Source of the DNA: an uncultured Paenibacillaceae bacterium
GTDB lineage: Bacteria > Bacillota > Bacilli > Paenibacillales > K13
Assembly: GCA_913056365.1 (NCBI GenBank)
Contig: CAJXLT010000011.1
Span: 43,470 to 107,469, forward strand
DNA length: 64,000 bases
Reading direction: 5' to 3'
The notes below the pieces were generated by a model. The model saw only the letters and a program-made list of their open reading frames with translations. It was not told where the DNA came from and did no database searches. Positions 1-7,965 of this stretch are shown here, in pieces. Both the position numbers and the translations under genes were made by a program. Positions within the stretch are counted from its first letter, which is position 1; each line of letters starts with the position of its first letter.

Positions 1-4
1 ACTA

Positions 5-331
5 CTAATTCAATGGTTTTTTGCCTTGTAACACATCTAAGTAATCTTCCAGACGTTCCATCCTTGCTTCCCACAATCGGCGATAGGAATCGAGCCACTT
101 GTCCAGCTCTTGAAGCGGCTCCGGTCTCAGTCTGTAAATTCGTCGATTAGCTACTGGCTGTACCTCGACTAGACCGGCTTCGTTCAATACGCGAAGATGC
201 TTGGAAGCCTGAGGTTGGCTCAAGTCAAGTTTCCCCGCAATGTCCCCAACCGGGAGCGGACCGTCCAACAGAAGGCTGACAATATCGAGTCGGTTGGGCT
301 CAGCCAGAGCGCTGAAGGTTTGCACGTTCAT
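5..331 (-). CDS. ArsR-family winged-helix transcriptional repressor
   Basis: A 108-residue ArsR/SmtB-type regulator. The winged helix runs from the TFSALAEPNRLDIVSLLLDG helix through the recognition helix LSQPQASKHLRVLNEAGLVEV to the wing RRIYRLRP. The C-terminal helix (about residues 75-105) is the extended form seen in regulators of SRPBCC/AHSA1 proteins, and no metal-binding cysteine cluster is visible. I chose the ATG at 331 because GAGGAG lies about 10 nt upstream; a TTG at 349 is in frame but sits on that ribosome site. A 12-nt inverted repeat (CTTAC/GTAAG) at 363-374, about 30 bases upstream, could be an autoregulatory operator. Its usual partner gene would lie beyond the window edge. 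The family call is firm; the target is unknown. Confidence 0.9.
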   Translation of the reverse strand: MNVQTFSALAEPNRLDIVSLLLDGPLPVGDIAGKLDLSQPQASKHLRVLNEAGLVEVQPVANRRIYRLRPEPLQELDKWLDSYRRLWEARMERLEDYLDVLQGKKPLN

Positions 332-438
332 ATAGAAGCATCTCCTCAATTAATCTTCCGAACTTACTTGTAAGATCACTTGTTTATGAGTTGTTAAACA
401 TAGTATGCCACGTGGGGAATATTCCTGTCAAGTTATAT

Positions 439-1857
439 TTATGAATCTAAGGTCTTTTGCAGAATAAATCGGTGCAGTCGTTCAATGCCAGCTTCAATGT
501 CTTCCTTATGCACATTGCCATAGCCAAGAACGACTTGCTGGGTGCGTTGTCCCTGCACCAAACAGTATTCTTCGACCCCATGAACGCGTACACCATATGC
601 GACGGATTGTTGCCAATCATCGATGTTGAGGCCGTTAGCCGTCTCCATAAGCACATGCATGCCCGCCTCATCGCCCCGAATCGTAATCCGTCCGCCCAAC
701 TTCTGCTTCAATGCGGTAACCAGCAGGTTGCGCCGGGCTCGATAGATGCCTTTCATCTTATGGATATGCCGCTCCAACCGCCCCTCCTGCATGAACTGGG
801 CAAGGGCAAGCTGCGTTACTGATGGCGTACGCATGTTCAAATTCTCCTTCAAGCTGGCGAAGCGGGTAATCAGCTGGGAAGGGACAACAAGAAAGCCGAT
901 GCGAATGCCGGGGGCTAGCGTCTTGCTGAACGTCCCTACATAGATGACTCTCTCCGGATTCAAAGTGTGAAGGGGAGGAATGGGCACGCCCTTCAACCGG
1001 AAGTCGCCGTCATAATCGTCTTCGATCAGATAGGCATCGGCTTGCTCGACCAGCCTGATGGCATGCTGCCTCCTGCGAATGGAGAGGATGCTGCCGGTCG
1101 GGAATTGATGCGCAGGCGTGAGCAGGATCAACTGGCCTTCCTGCAGTCGGGGAAGCTCATGCAGCTTCATACCGGATTCATCCACAACCATCGGCATGAG
1201 GCGATAGTTGGCGTGCTTGAAGATATGCTGCGCGAATTCTATCGTGGGGTCCTCCATATAGACGGCATTGAAGCTGGAACGCAGTGCTTGAGCGACCAGT
1301 GTCATGCCTTCTGATGAACCGGATACAATGATGATCTGCCCGGGATGGCAGCGCATGCCTCTCGTACGATGCAAGTGGCTCGCAATCGCTGTCCTTAGCG
1401 TTTCTTCGCCTCGAATATCTCCGTAGTCGTATACTCCGATTGGTTCATGCACCGCTGCTGCCTTGACATACTTGCCCCACAATTTCTTGGGAAAGCTGTG
1501 CAAATCTGGCGTACCTATAGTGAAATCGATGATTCCCTGCTCTTGTGACTGAACATCTATGCTTGGAAGGTCAGGAAGCGTGTCGAGATCCTGCATGCCG
1601 GCTGTGATAGGGCGGATTCCTTCTGCAACGTAAGTACCCGATCCAGCCTGTCCAATCAAGTACCCTTCTGCAATCAATTGCTCATAGGCATCTATCGCGA
1701 TGTTGCGTGCAATTCCGAACTCTTGGGCCAGCTTGCGCGTCGGAGGAAGCCGTGTGCCTTCTGCCAGTTCTCCGTTTTCAATTTTTCGCCGGATTTGGCT
1801 GCATAGCTGGGAAGTAACAGGGATGCCGCATGATGTATCCAAATAGATTCCGTACAA
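439..1857 (-). CDS. MocR/PdxR-type regulator (GntR HTH fused to aminotransferase fold)
   Basis: A 472-residue MocR-family protein. Residues 1-75 are a GntR winged helix (SQLCSQIRRKIENGELAEGTRLPPTRKLAQEF). Residues 100-470 are a class I aminotransferase domain with PLP features such as IVSGSSEG, YLIEDDYDGDFR and the Schiff-base lysine in YVGTFSKTLAPGIRIGF. In the family this domain senses PLP or amino-group ligands and rarely performs catalysis. Start is TTG at 1857, with GGAGG 7 nt upstream. It is divergent from an aldo/keto reductase gene (1974), its probable target; the 116-bp gap carries an inverted repeat CCAATCTAAATTGG at 1868-1881. Ligand and exact regulon are not evident. Confidence 0.9.
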   Translation of the reverse strand: MYGIYLDTSCGIPVTSQLCSQIRRKIENGELAEGTRLPPTRKLAQEFGIARNIAIDAYEQLIAEGYLIGQAGSGTYVAEGIRPITAGMQDLDTLPDLPSIDVQSQEQGIIDFTIGTPDLHSFPKKLWGKYVKAAAVHEPIGVYDYGDIRGEETLRTAIASHLHRTRGMRCHPGQIIIVSGSSEGMTLVAQALRSSFNAVYMEDPTIEFAQHIFKHANYRLMPMVVDESGMKLHELPRLQEGQLILLTPAHQFPTGSILSIRRRQHAIRLVEQADAYLIEDDYDGDFRLKGVPIPPLHTLNPERVIYVGTFSKTLAPGIRIGFLVVPSQLITRFASLKENLNMRTPSVTQLALAQFMQEGRLERHIHKMKGIYRARRNLLVTALKQKLGGRITIRGDEAGMHVLMETANGLNIDDWQQSVAYGVRVHGVEEYCLVQGQRTQQVVLGYGNVHKEDIEAGIERLHRFILQKTLDS

Positions 1858-1973
1858 TGATAGACCTCCAATCTAAATTGGTTCCTCAAAACTAATCCTA
1901 TTTGGCTCTAATATAAACCGATTTACTTCATTATAATAGACTTGATTTCATGAGGAAAGCGAGGTTGGCATGC

Positions 1974-2966
1974 ATGAGAATGAACAATTTGGGTAAATCG
2001 GAGATGGTGGTCAGCCCACTCGGATTTGGCTGTTGGGCAATCGGGGGACCTTTTTGGCTGGATGGCATACCTGATGGATGGGGCGAGGTCGATGATCGTG
2101 AATCAGTACGTGCGATTAAGCGGGCTTTGGACTTGGGGATCAACTTTTTCGATACGGCGGATGTATACGGGACCGGGCATAGTGAGGAGATCATTGGCAG
2201 TGCATTGCAAGGGAGGCGGCATGAAGCGGTGGTTGCGACGAAGTTTGGTTTTACCTACGATGCCTCCACCCGCAACGTGTATTCGAAGATAAATATTTCC
2301 GCTCCGTATATTCGCGAAGCGTGTGAAGCGTCTTTGAAGCGGCTTAAGACTGACTACATAGATTTGTACCAGATCCATGCCGGCGACATCCCATTCTCGC
2401 AGATTGACGCCGTCATTGAAGCGCTGGAAAGTCTGAAGCAACAGGGCTTAGTCCGCGCGTACGGTTGGAGCACATCGAATACTGCGGGGGCGGAAATGTT
2501 CGCCAAACGCTCGTCTTGTGTGTCGATACAGCACCCCTTCAATGTCTTGATCGGCCATTCGGATATGATCGATTTGTGCGAGCGGAACCAGCTCAGCAGT
2601 ATCGATAACGCTCCATTGGCGATGGGCTTACTAAGCGGAAAATTTCAGAAGTCCTCCCGTCTGCCATCAGACGATGTGCGCGGCAGCAAGCATGAATGGG
2701 TATTGTATTTCAAGGATGGTCAACCGAAGGCTGAGTATTTGGAAGCACTTGAGGCTGTACGGGAAATTTTGACCTCCGACAATCGTAGTTTGGTGCAAGG
2801 AGCGCTCGCTTGGATATGGGGCAAAAGCGACTGTACCATTCCAATTCCCGGCTTGAAGAACGTCAAGCAGGTTGAGGAAGCGGCAGCGGCGATCAGTGCC
2901 GGACCGCTTGCCCCAGAGCAAATGAAGGAGATCGATTCGATTCTGCACACTCGCCAAGAGACATAG
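1974..2966 (+). CDS. Aldo/keto reductase
   Basis: A 330-residue NADP(H)-dependent aldo/keto reductase of the YghZ/YhdN-like type. The catalytic tetrad can be placed: Asp and Tyr in FFDTADVYGTGHSEE, Lys in VVATKFGF, His in YQIHAGD. The C-terminal cofactor loop IPIPGLKNVKQVEEAAAA matches the family (usual length 310-340). It would reduce aldehydes or ketones in the cytosol; the substrate is not known. Start ATG 1974 follows GCGAGG; an upstream in-frame ATG at 1950 lacks a ribosome site. A TATAAT at 1932-1937 is a probable -10. Divergence from the MocR gene suggests control by it. Confidence 0.9.
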   Translation: MRMNNLGKSEMVVSPLGFGCWAIGGPFWLDGIPDGWGEVDDRESVRAIKRALDLGINFFDTADVYGTGHSEEIIGSALQGRRHEAVVATKFGFTYDASTRNVYSKINISAPYIREACEASLKRLKTDYIDLYQIHAGDIPFSQIDAVIEALESLKQQGLVRAYGWSTSNTAGAEMFAKRSSCVSIQHPFNVLIGHSDMIDLCERNQLSSIDNAPLAMGLLSGKFQKSSRLPSDDVRGSKHEWVLYFKDGQPKAEYLEALEAVREILTSDNRSLVQGALAWIWGKSDCTIPIPGLKNVKQVEEAAAAISAGPLAPEQMKEIDSILHTRQET

Positions 2967-3010
2967 ACTAGATCAATAGCTTCCATGCTCTAGATGACCG
3001 GTCCACTCTA

Positions 3011-3045
3011 GAAGACAACCGTTCCAAGAAGGGACGGTTGTCTTC
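3011..3045 (+). terminator. Hairpin after the aldo/keto reductase
   Basis: 15-bp stem GAAGACAACCGTTCC / GGGACGGTTGTCTTC with one mismatch and a 5-nt loop, about 45 bases after the reductase stop. The T-tract is poor, so termination may be inefficient. Confidence 0.65.
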
Positions 3046-3132
3046 GTTCAATACATATTAGGTGATAGATGTTTTCCTCGAATTATCGTGCATGGAGCAT
3101 GATCAGCCGCAGACCGCTTATGTGCATAAATT

Positions 3133-3230
3133 CCTGCGATCGTGCAGGTTTCGGTGCTGCTGTAAGGCTAATCCCTCGAAATTCCTGCGATTCTGCATCT
3201 TTCAAATCCCGAAAGGCTTTATTTAAGGGC
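3133..3230 (+). repeat. CCTGC-element copy 1 (truncated; modules 1-2)
   Basis: Copy of the dispersed intergenic element. Module 1 (CCTGCGATCGTGCAGG, 3133-3148) and module 2 (CCTGCGATTCTGCATCTTTC, 3184-3203) are 51 bases apart, the same spacing as in the copy at 34178. The following loop (about 3204-3230) also matches that copy. Similarity then stops at the start of a truncated SRPBCC gene; modules 3 and 4 are missing. Confidence 0.75.
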
Positions 3231-3232
3231 AA

Positions 3233-3487
3233 TTGCTGCACGTAGAACCACCAAGCAAGCTAATCATGACATGGCAGCTGCTATCTGAACTTGAAACCGC
3301 AGAGGAGCCATATTCCCGCCTGACTTGGGAGATTACTCCACACTCTGAATTGGCTGGTGCGACCTTAGTGACGCTCGTGCATGACGAGTTCGATCGATCT
3401 CCTCATACAGCCCGTATGCTTGACAACGGACTGCCGATTGTCCTATCTGGTATGAAAACTTTGCTGGAAACCGGCGCTCCCATGTAA
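3233..3487 (+). pseudogene. C-terminal fragment of an SRPBCC/AHSA1 domain protein
   Basis: The reading frame encodes about 84 residues resembling only the second half of an AHSA1-type START-fold protein: LHVEPPSKLIMTWQ matches the mid-domain strand, then WEITPHSELAGATLVTLVHDEF and the C-terminal helix. The N-terminal half, start codon and ribosome site are absent. Upstream sequence is directly the truncated CCTGC element, so the gene looks broken by a deletion or rearrangement at about 3230. A functional short protein is unlikely. Confidence 0.65.
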
Positions 3488-3781
3488 CGAGGAAGTTTCA
3501 ATTTCTCCTTTAGCCGTGTATACAGTGTTAGCAACAATGAGGGATTAGCTCATTTGTTTCTTTCTTCTCCTCCTCATGATCTGCACGATGCCAATGCCGT
3601 TGGCCAGCACTAGGCCGAATAGCGTATTGCCAAAGGGACGCCCAACATTTTATTGCTTCCCACACACGTTCCCCCATCCCGACTGATTCCAGTTCCAATG
3701 ATTCCGAATTCAATACTTCATTGACAGTTTTTTGTTCAATTCTACGTTCATGGGCTAGCAATCAATAAGTGATTAGTATAT
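3488..3781. other. Gene-poor gap with a possible membrane-protein remnant
   Basis: No intact gene is supported here. On the minus strand (about 3554-3655) one frame reads NVGRPFGNTLFGLVLANGIG followed by an Arg/Lys-rich tail and a stop. This looks like the C-terminal transmembrane end of some protein, but a stop lies immediately upstream. It is at best a remnant. Confidence 0.3.
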
Positions 3782-3806
3782 AGTGTATATATATGATATA
3801 TACACT
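3782..3806. promoter_or_regulatory. YtrA-type operator (AGTGTA-N13-TACACT)
   Basis: Near-perfect palindrome with arms AGTGTATAT and ATATACACT, 20 bases before the GntR-type regulator start. AGTGTA-N13-TACACT is the pattern known for YtrA-subfamily GntR regulators of Bacillota, which repress their own ABC transporter operons. Confidence 0.75.
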
Positions 3807-3825
3807 TAAACGGATGTGAAGAAGC

Positions 3826-4209
3826 ATGCATATTTCAATATCACTTACTTCTGGAGAACCGATTTACTTGCAAATCAGGGAACAGGTCAAGAATCATATC
3901 TTATCGGGTCAGCTACAAGAGGGTGCTTCCTTGCCGTCTATCCGGAGCTTGGCACAGCACTTGAAGATTAGTGTCATTACGACGAAGCGGGCATACGAGG
4001 AGCTTGAGCAGGAAGGATTCGTCATATCTGTAGCGGGCAAGGGGACATATGTCTCAGGCACGAGCAAGGAGAAGCTGCGCGAATGGAAGTACCGGGAAAT
4101 TGAGGGAGAGTTGAAGCAATGCGTGGAGAAGGGGAAGGCCATTGGGTTGAGCAGGCAGGAGCTGGAGCAGCTGGTAGTCATTTTTTATGGGGAGGAGAAG
4201 GAAATATGA
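3826..4209 (+). CDS. GntR-family regulator, YtrA subfamily
   Basis: A 127-residue regulator with a GntR winged helix (residues 1-75: EPIYLQIREQVKNHILSGQL, then LPSIRSLAQHLKISVITTKR, then the wing GFVISVAGKGTYV) and only a short helical tail (80-127). This is the YtrA architecture, which lacks a large ligand domain. It heads an operon with an ABC ATPase (overlap ATGA at 4206-4209) and a permease, the classical YtrA arrangement responding to cell-envelope stress or peptide antibiotics. The palindrome at 3782-3806 is its likely operator. The ribosome site (GAAG) is weak. Confidence 0.9.
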   Translation: MHISISLTSGEPIYLQIREQVKNHILSGQLQEGASLPSIRSLAQHLKISVITTKRAYEELEQEGFVISVAGKGTYVSGTSKEKLREWKYREIEGELKQCVEKGKAIGLSRQELEQLVVIFYGEEKEI

Positions 4210-5063
4210 AGGTAATCGAGTTTTGCCGGTATACGAAGCGTAATGGTGCATTTGTACTGAATCGTCTGAATTTCCATGTAGAGAAGGGCTATATTACGGG
4301 ATTGATTGGTCCGAATGGATCGGGCAAAACAACGCTCATTCGCGCAATCATGAACCTGATACATCCAGACGAGGGTGAAGTGCGTGTATTCGGACAGTCC
4401 TATCGAGAGCGAGAACGCGATATCAAGCGCAGAATCGGCTTCGTATACGATGAGGATGTGTTCTACAATCATCTGTCTGTGAAGGAAATGAAGAAAATTA
4501 TTGCCTCCTTCTATCCTGATTGGCAAGAAGCGCTCTTCCAGCAGTATCTGCACGACTTCCAGTTGCCAGAGCAGCGCAAAATTCATGATTTGTCGAAAGG
4601 CATGCGGATGAAGTTCGCACTGGCTGCGGCTTTGGCACATGAGCCGGAATTGCTCATTATGGACGAACCGACGTCAGGCTTGGATTCGGTCTTTCGCAGA
4701 GAAGTGCTGGCAATATTGAGTCGTTACATCGAGGACGGCAATCGTTCTGTGCTTTTTTCCACGCACATTAGCACAGATTTGGAACGTATCGCCGATTATA
4801 TCGTGCACATTCGGAACGGACAACTCATGCATTGCGGCAGCAAGGAAGAGCTGTTGGACACTTATGTGCTTGTGAAAGGTTCGGCTGAAGATTATCCAGC
4901 ATACGAGTCCGATGGCAAGCTGTTGCGTTCGCAGCAGACGCCTTACGGATTCGAAGGATTGATGTCGACGGCTGACTTTGCCAATCATCCGGTGCGTGAA
5001 CGAGTGCTCTCAGAGAAGCCGTCCTTGGATGATATTCTGTATTACACACAGGAGGGACGTTAA
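4206..5063 (+). CDS. ABC transporter ATP-binding protein
   Basis: A 285-residue nucleotide-binding subunit. It has Walker A GPNGSGKTT (about residues 36-44), signature LSKGMRMK, Walker B LLIMDEPTSGLD and switch His in STHIS. The last 80 residues form the extra domain common to ABC-2 exporter ATPases. It energises the permease encoded next to it. Start ATG 4206 overlaps the regulator stop by 4 nt, implying translational coupling; an open frame extends upstream inside the regulator gene but has no credible start. Probably exports a peptide or lipid-like compound; substrate not evident. Confidence 0.92.
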   Translation: MKVIEFCRYTKRNGAFVLNRLNFHVEKGYITGLIGPNGSGKTTLIRAIMNLIHPDEGEVRVFGQSYRERERDIKRRIGFVYDEDVFYNHLSVKEMKKIIASFYPDWQEALFQQYLHDFQLPEQRKIHDLSKGMRMKFALAAALAHEPELLIMDEPTSGLDSVFRREVLAILSRYIEDGNRSVLFSTHISTDLERIADYIVHIRNGQLMHCGSKEELLDTYVLVKGSAEDYPAYESDGKLLRSQQTPYGFEGLMSTADFANHPVRERVLSEKPSLDDILYYTQEGR

Positions 5064-5717
5064 ATGGTACAGTTGTTAGTAAAGGATATTCGGATTCAGC
5101 AAAGGTTCCTCGTCATCGGATTTGTTGTGATTGGCATTTTCTTCTTTGCGCTCGGTGCCTTTGAAGGACTTTCCCTTGCTGTACCTGCAGCGATATTTAG
5201 CCATTTTCTTATCGTGGTCGCGAGCAAGACGGATGAGAAGAACAATAATGGACGTATGCTGGCGTCGTTTCCGCTGCTGCGAAGAGATATAGTGACTGCT
5301 AAATATGTAGGGATTCTTGTATTCATGATGATCGCCTTCCTCATCACCATTGGTTGGCGAATGCTTGCAGGTATCGTATTCCCGGCTAACGAGCTGCCGT
5401 GGTGGGATGTTCCGTCGACTGTTGCGGCGCTTGTGCTCTTGCTCGTATTTTACGCTATTTACTTTCCAATCTTCTTCGCAGCAGATTCGCGGATAGTTCC
5501 CTTTCTGGATTTGATCGTCATTATGACGATCGGCGGGATTGTCTTGCTTGGCATGCGGATGCTGGAGTGGTTGGGCATGACAAGCTATATTTCACTTCAG
5601 CCAATTAGTGACATGCCTATCGGGATTGTCTCCACCGGTGCGATATGCGGAGGCTTGGCAATGCTTAGTTTGTCATGGGGAATCTCGCTATATATCTATG
5701 AACACAAGAGCTTGTGA
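5064..5717 (+). CDS. ABC-2 type transporter permease
   Basis: A 217-residue integral membrane protein with six predicted hydrophobic segments (first FLVIGFVVIGIFFFALGAF, last near the C-terminus). The pattern NGRMLASFPLLRRDIVTAKY between segments 2 and 3 is typical of the ABC2_membrane_5 family. ATG 5064 directly abuts the ATPase stop, with GGAGG upstream, so it is the third gene of the ytr-like operon and the membrane partner of the ATPase. Confidence 0.88.
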   Translation: MVQLLVKDIRIQQRFLVIGFVVIGIFFFALGAFEGLSLAVPAAIFSHFLIVVASKTDEKNNNGRMLASFPLLRRDIVTAKYVGILVFMMIAFLITIGWRMLAGIVFPANELPWWDVPSTVAALVLLLVFYAIYFPIFFAADSRIVPFLDLIVIMTIGGIVLLGMRMLEWLGMTSYISLQPISDMPIGIVSTGAICGGLAMLSLSWGISLYIYEHKSL

Positions 5718-5750
5718 GCGAGTCCAAGCAACAGAAGGAAGGGGAGGATC

Positions 5751-6584
5751 ATGCCTAGCTATGTGCCACTTCAACCGCCAATTGTGAAGCCGCAGTCTGA
5801 CGCGTTGTACAGTTATCAAGAATTCACCCCGTCCAAGGAGCTTAGGCCTTATGTGGCCTGTTATTGGAGCAGTGTCACACACGCAGCTATTCCCGCAGGC
5901 GTGCATCGTGTAGTCCCGGACGGCTGTGTAGATATCATTGTCGATTTGCAAGCATCCACTCATGCTAAGGCAGTATTCATTGCTGGATTTATGACTTCCA
6001 GCATGACGGTATCTCTTCCTGCGCATCAATCGATGTTCGGGATCCGCTTTTATCTCGATCATGCACATCGATTCATGCGCGGACCTGTCTCTACGTTCGT
6101 CAGCAAGCAGGTCTATCTGGAGGATAGCTGGGGGAGGGATGCGGCATTAATGGTCGATGCGGTGACTGCTGCAAGAGGGATGAAGGACAGACTGACACAG
6201 GTTGAACAAATATTGAAAAATTGTGTGACAGCTACCGATTCGCAGGTGAATGTGCTGCAAGCTAGTATGGCTTATATCTATGAGAGGAAGGGCGTGCTGA
6301 CGGTTAGAGAATTAGCCGATCAAGCATGCTACAGCGAGCGGCATGTGCGCAGAGCGTTCATGCAGCAATACGGCATCAGCCCGAAGGAAGTGCACAATAT
6401 TGTTCGCTTCCAATTCGTGTTAAGGGATATGTATCAGCGGTCTTCTGTTTCATTCGCAGATGTAGCTGTGAAGTTCGGATACTACGATCAATCGCATTTG
6501 AATCAACATTTCAAGCGGTACTATGGCATGCCGCCTAGACAAGTTTTCGTGCTGCCCCGCGACCGTGAAGGATCGGGGGATTAA
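5751..6584 (+). CDS. AraC-family transcriptional regulator
   Basis: A 277-residue regulator. The N-terminal half (about 20-135: YQEFTPSKELRPYVACYWSS, then VVPDGCVDIIVDL) is the DUF6597-type sensing domain. The C-terminal half (about 165-265) holds the two AraC helix-turn-helices (VRELADQACYSERHVRRAF and SFADVAVKFGYYDQSHLNQH). Strong ribosome site GGGGAGG before ATG 5751. It lies 33 bases after the ABC permease and may be co-transcribed. The effector is unknown. Confidence 0.88.
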   Translation: MPSYVPLQPPIVKPQSDALYSYQEFTPSKELRPYVACYWSSVTHAAIPAGVHRVVPDGCVDIIVDLQASTHAKAVFIAGFMTSSMTVSLPAHQSMFGIRFYLDHAHRFMRGPVSTFVSKQVYLEDSWGRDAALMVDAVTAARGMKDRLTQVEQILKNCVTATDSQVNVLQASMAYIYERKGVLTVRELADQACYSERHVRRAFMQQYGISPKEVHNIVRFQFVLRDMYQRSSVSFADVAVKFGYYDQSHLNQHFKRYYGMPPRQVFVLPRDREGSGD

Positions 6585-6663
6585 GTGATTTCGTACATGG
6601 CTATACGTTCCTGTCCGGTTTTTCCAAGCCAGATAGGCTGATGTGTGTGAAGATGAGAATGAA

Positions 6664-6709
6664 TCGATAGAACTTGATTAGGAGGATCGATTGAACTTGA
6701 TTAGGAGGA
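6664..6709 (+). repeat. Tandem duplication carrying two Shine-Dalgarno sites
   Basis: A 23-nt unit (TCGATAGAACTTGATTAGGA + GGA) at 6664-6686 is repeated at 6687-6709 with one mismatch. Each copy ends in AGGAGGA. Only the second (AGGAGG 6703-6708) is correctly spaced for the VOC gene ATG at 6718. Confidence 0.85.
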
Positions 6710-6717
6710 TGGTATGG

Positions 6718-7140
6718 ATGAAGCCGCGTATTTCTGTTTTGACATTAGGTGTAGACGATCTGGAGAGGTCTGTGTGCTTCTATCGCGATGGGTTAGGTTG
6801 GCATACAGAAGGTATTATCGGCAAGGAATTCGAGCATGGAGCTGTGGCTTTCTTCGACTTGCAAGCGGGCTTGAAGCTGGCTCTATGGGATCGACGCGAT
6901 TTGGCGCATGAGACCCATGTTGCACTTGGACCGAAGAGTTCTACAGAGATGACGATCGGTCACAATGTAGGCAGCAAGGAAGAGGTTGATCGAATTATGG
7001 CGCTCGCAGAGCAGGCAGGGGCTGCCATTCCGGACCCGGCACACGATGCGTTCTGGGGCGGGTACTCCGGTCACTTCTTAGATCCGGACGGACATTTGTG
7101 GGAGGTTGTATGGAACCCGGCATGGGAATTAGAAGAGTAA
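6718..7140 (+). CDS. VOC-family (glyoxalase/bleomycin-resistance fold) protein
   Basis: A 140-residue single-domain VOC protein: two beta-alpha-beta-beta-beta halves (VLTLGVDDLERSVCFYRDGLGW and IPDPAHDAFWGGYSGHFLDPDGHLWEVVWNP). Candidate metal ligands include His and Glu near the ends of each half. The fold serves glyoxalases, dioxygenases and drug-binding proteins; this one cannot be assigned further. Start ATG 6718 is set by AGGAGG 9 nt upstream; the ATG at 6709 overlaps that site. It follows the AraC gene and ends at a terminator hairpin (7148-7186). Confidence 0.85.
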   Translation: MKPRISVLTLGVDDLERSVCFYRDGLGWHTEGIIGKEFEHGAVAFFDLQAGLKLALWDRRDLAHETHVALGPKSSTEMTIGHNVGSKEEVDRIMALAEQAGAAIPDPAHDAFWGGYSGHFLDPDGHLWEVVWNPAWELEE

Positions 7141-7147
7141 CGGGAAG

Positions 7148-7186
7148 AAGCTGCTCATGGTTGAATAAACCTAGAGCAGCTTTTAT
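7148..7186 (+). terminator. Rho-independent terminator after the VOC gene
   Basis: 9-bp perfect stem AAGCTGCTC / GAGCAGCTT followed by TTATT, just past the VOC stop. Also positioned to stop transcription from the convergent MmcQ gene. Confidence 0.75.
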
Positions 7187-7209
7187 TAGGATAGCGTGAC
7201 TGAATCGGA

Positions 7210-7575
7210 TCAGTCATTAACTTGACTCAGCTCTGCCTGCTTCTTCTTGGTCAACGAACGGAAGACAATTGTATATGCACCGCGAATCAGCTGTTCGATC
7301 AGCTCGGAAGACACCTCTCTATCTGTATAGTAGATGGAGATCCAATGCTGCTTGTTCAGGTAGTAACCCGGTTGAATACTGTTGTATTGTTGGCGAAGAA
7401 GCTCAGCTTTTTGAACATCGCACTTGAGCGACAGGATGGGTTGCTGAGACTTGTCCTTCCCCAGCATAGCGAACATTTTGTCGCCAATGGTATACTTATA
7501 TGCCGCCCAGCTATCCATATACACTTCTTGCGCATTCGGCTGTGCCGTGCACCATTCTCTCAGTTGTTCCATCAT
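7210..7575 (-). CDS. MmcQ/YjbR-family DNA-binding-like protein
   Basis: A 121-residue CyaY-like fold protein of the MmcQ/YjbR family. Landmarks are YKYTIGDKMFAMLG, ILSLKCDVQKAELLRQQY, GYYLNKQHWISIYY and the final SYxLV-like helix region IRGAYTIVFRSLTKKKQ. Biochemical function is not established for the family. ATG 7575 is preceded by GAGGTG at normal spacing; a GTG at 7584 is an alternative. Confidence 0.85.
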   Translation of the reverse strand: MMEQLREWCTAQPNAQEVYMDSWAAYKYTIGDKMFAMLGKDKSQQPILSLKCDVQKAELLRQQYNSIQPGYYLNKQHWISIYYTDREVSSELIEQLIRGAYTIVFRSLTKKKQAELSQVND

Positions 7576-7718
7576 CCGACTCACCTCTTGGACTTGATCT
7601 GCTAGCTTCTCTCAGAGCATAAGGCATCTGAACGTAACTATATAGGAAGAATCGGACATGATTCATCGAACATTTCCTTGTAAAGGAGTTAGAGTCCCCT
7701 TTTCCCGCATTGTTCACG

Positions 7719-7836
7719 CTAACGGAAGTGAGCGGCACTTCGCAGAAGGTCTAACGGAAATGAGCGACTCGGCGCATTGCTGAACGTCAAACGGAAATGG
7801 TCGGCACTTCGCGGACCGTCTAACGGAATAACTCCG
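7719..7836. repeat. Degenerate 32-37 bp tandem repeats with CTAACGGAA core
   Basis: Four units begin at 7719, 7751, 7788 and 7820, each starting C(T/A)AACGGAA and continuing with TGAGCGGCACTTCGC-like sequence. They sit in a 390-bp gap between two convergent-facing genes. No reading frame or hairpin explains them, and unit spacing rules out a CRISPR repeat-spacer pattern. The remainder of the gap (7576-7718 and 7837-7965) shows nothing else. Confidence 0.75.
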
Positions 7837-7965
7837 ATCGTAAAAACATGAATACGCAGCGAATCGTTGCGTTAACGGTCATCTCTGTTCGAGTCGAGTG
7901 ATCATATGGTGCAGCAGTGGTGGATAGACTCTTGAAAAACAAAACCGAAGCTTGCTATCTCCGAT

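Noticed and set aside
3528..3761. 77-residue minus-strand frame
   Set aside because: No ribosome site, unusual composition; another frame in the same stretch looks like a membrane-protein remnant instead.
7719..7836. CRISPR array in the CTAACGGAA repeats
   Set aside because: Only 7-9 bases are strictly repeated, the rest is similar between units, and no cas genes are near.
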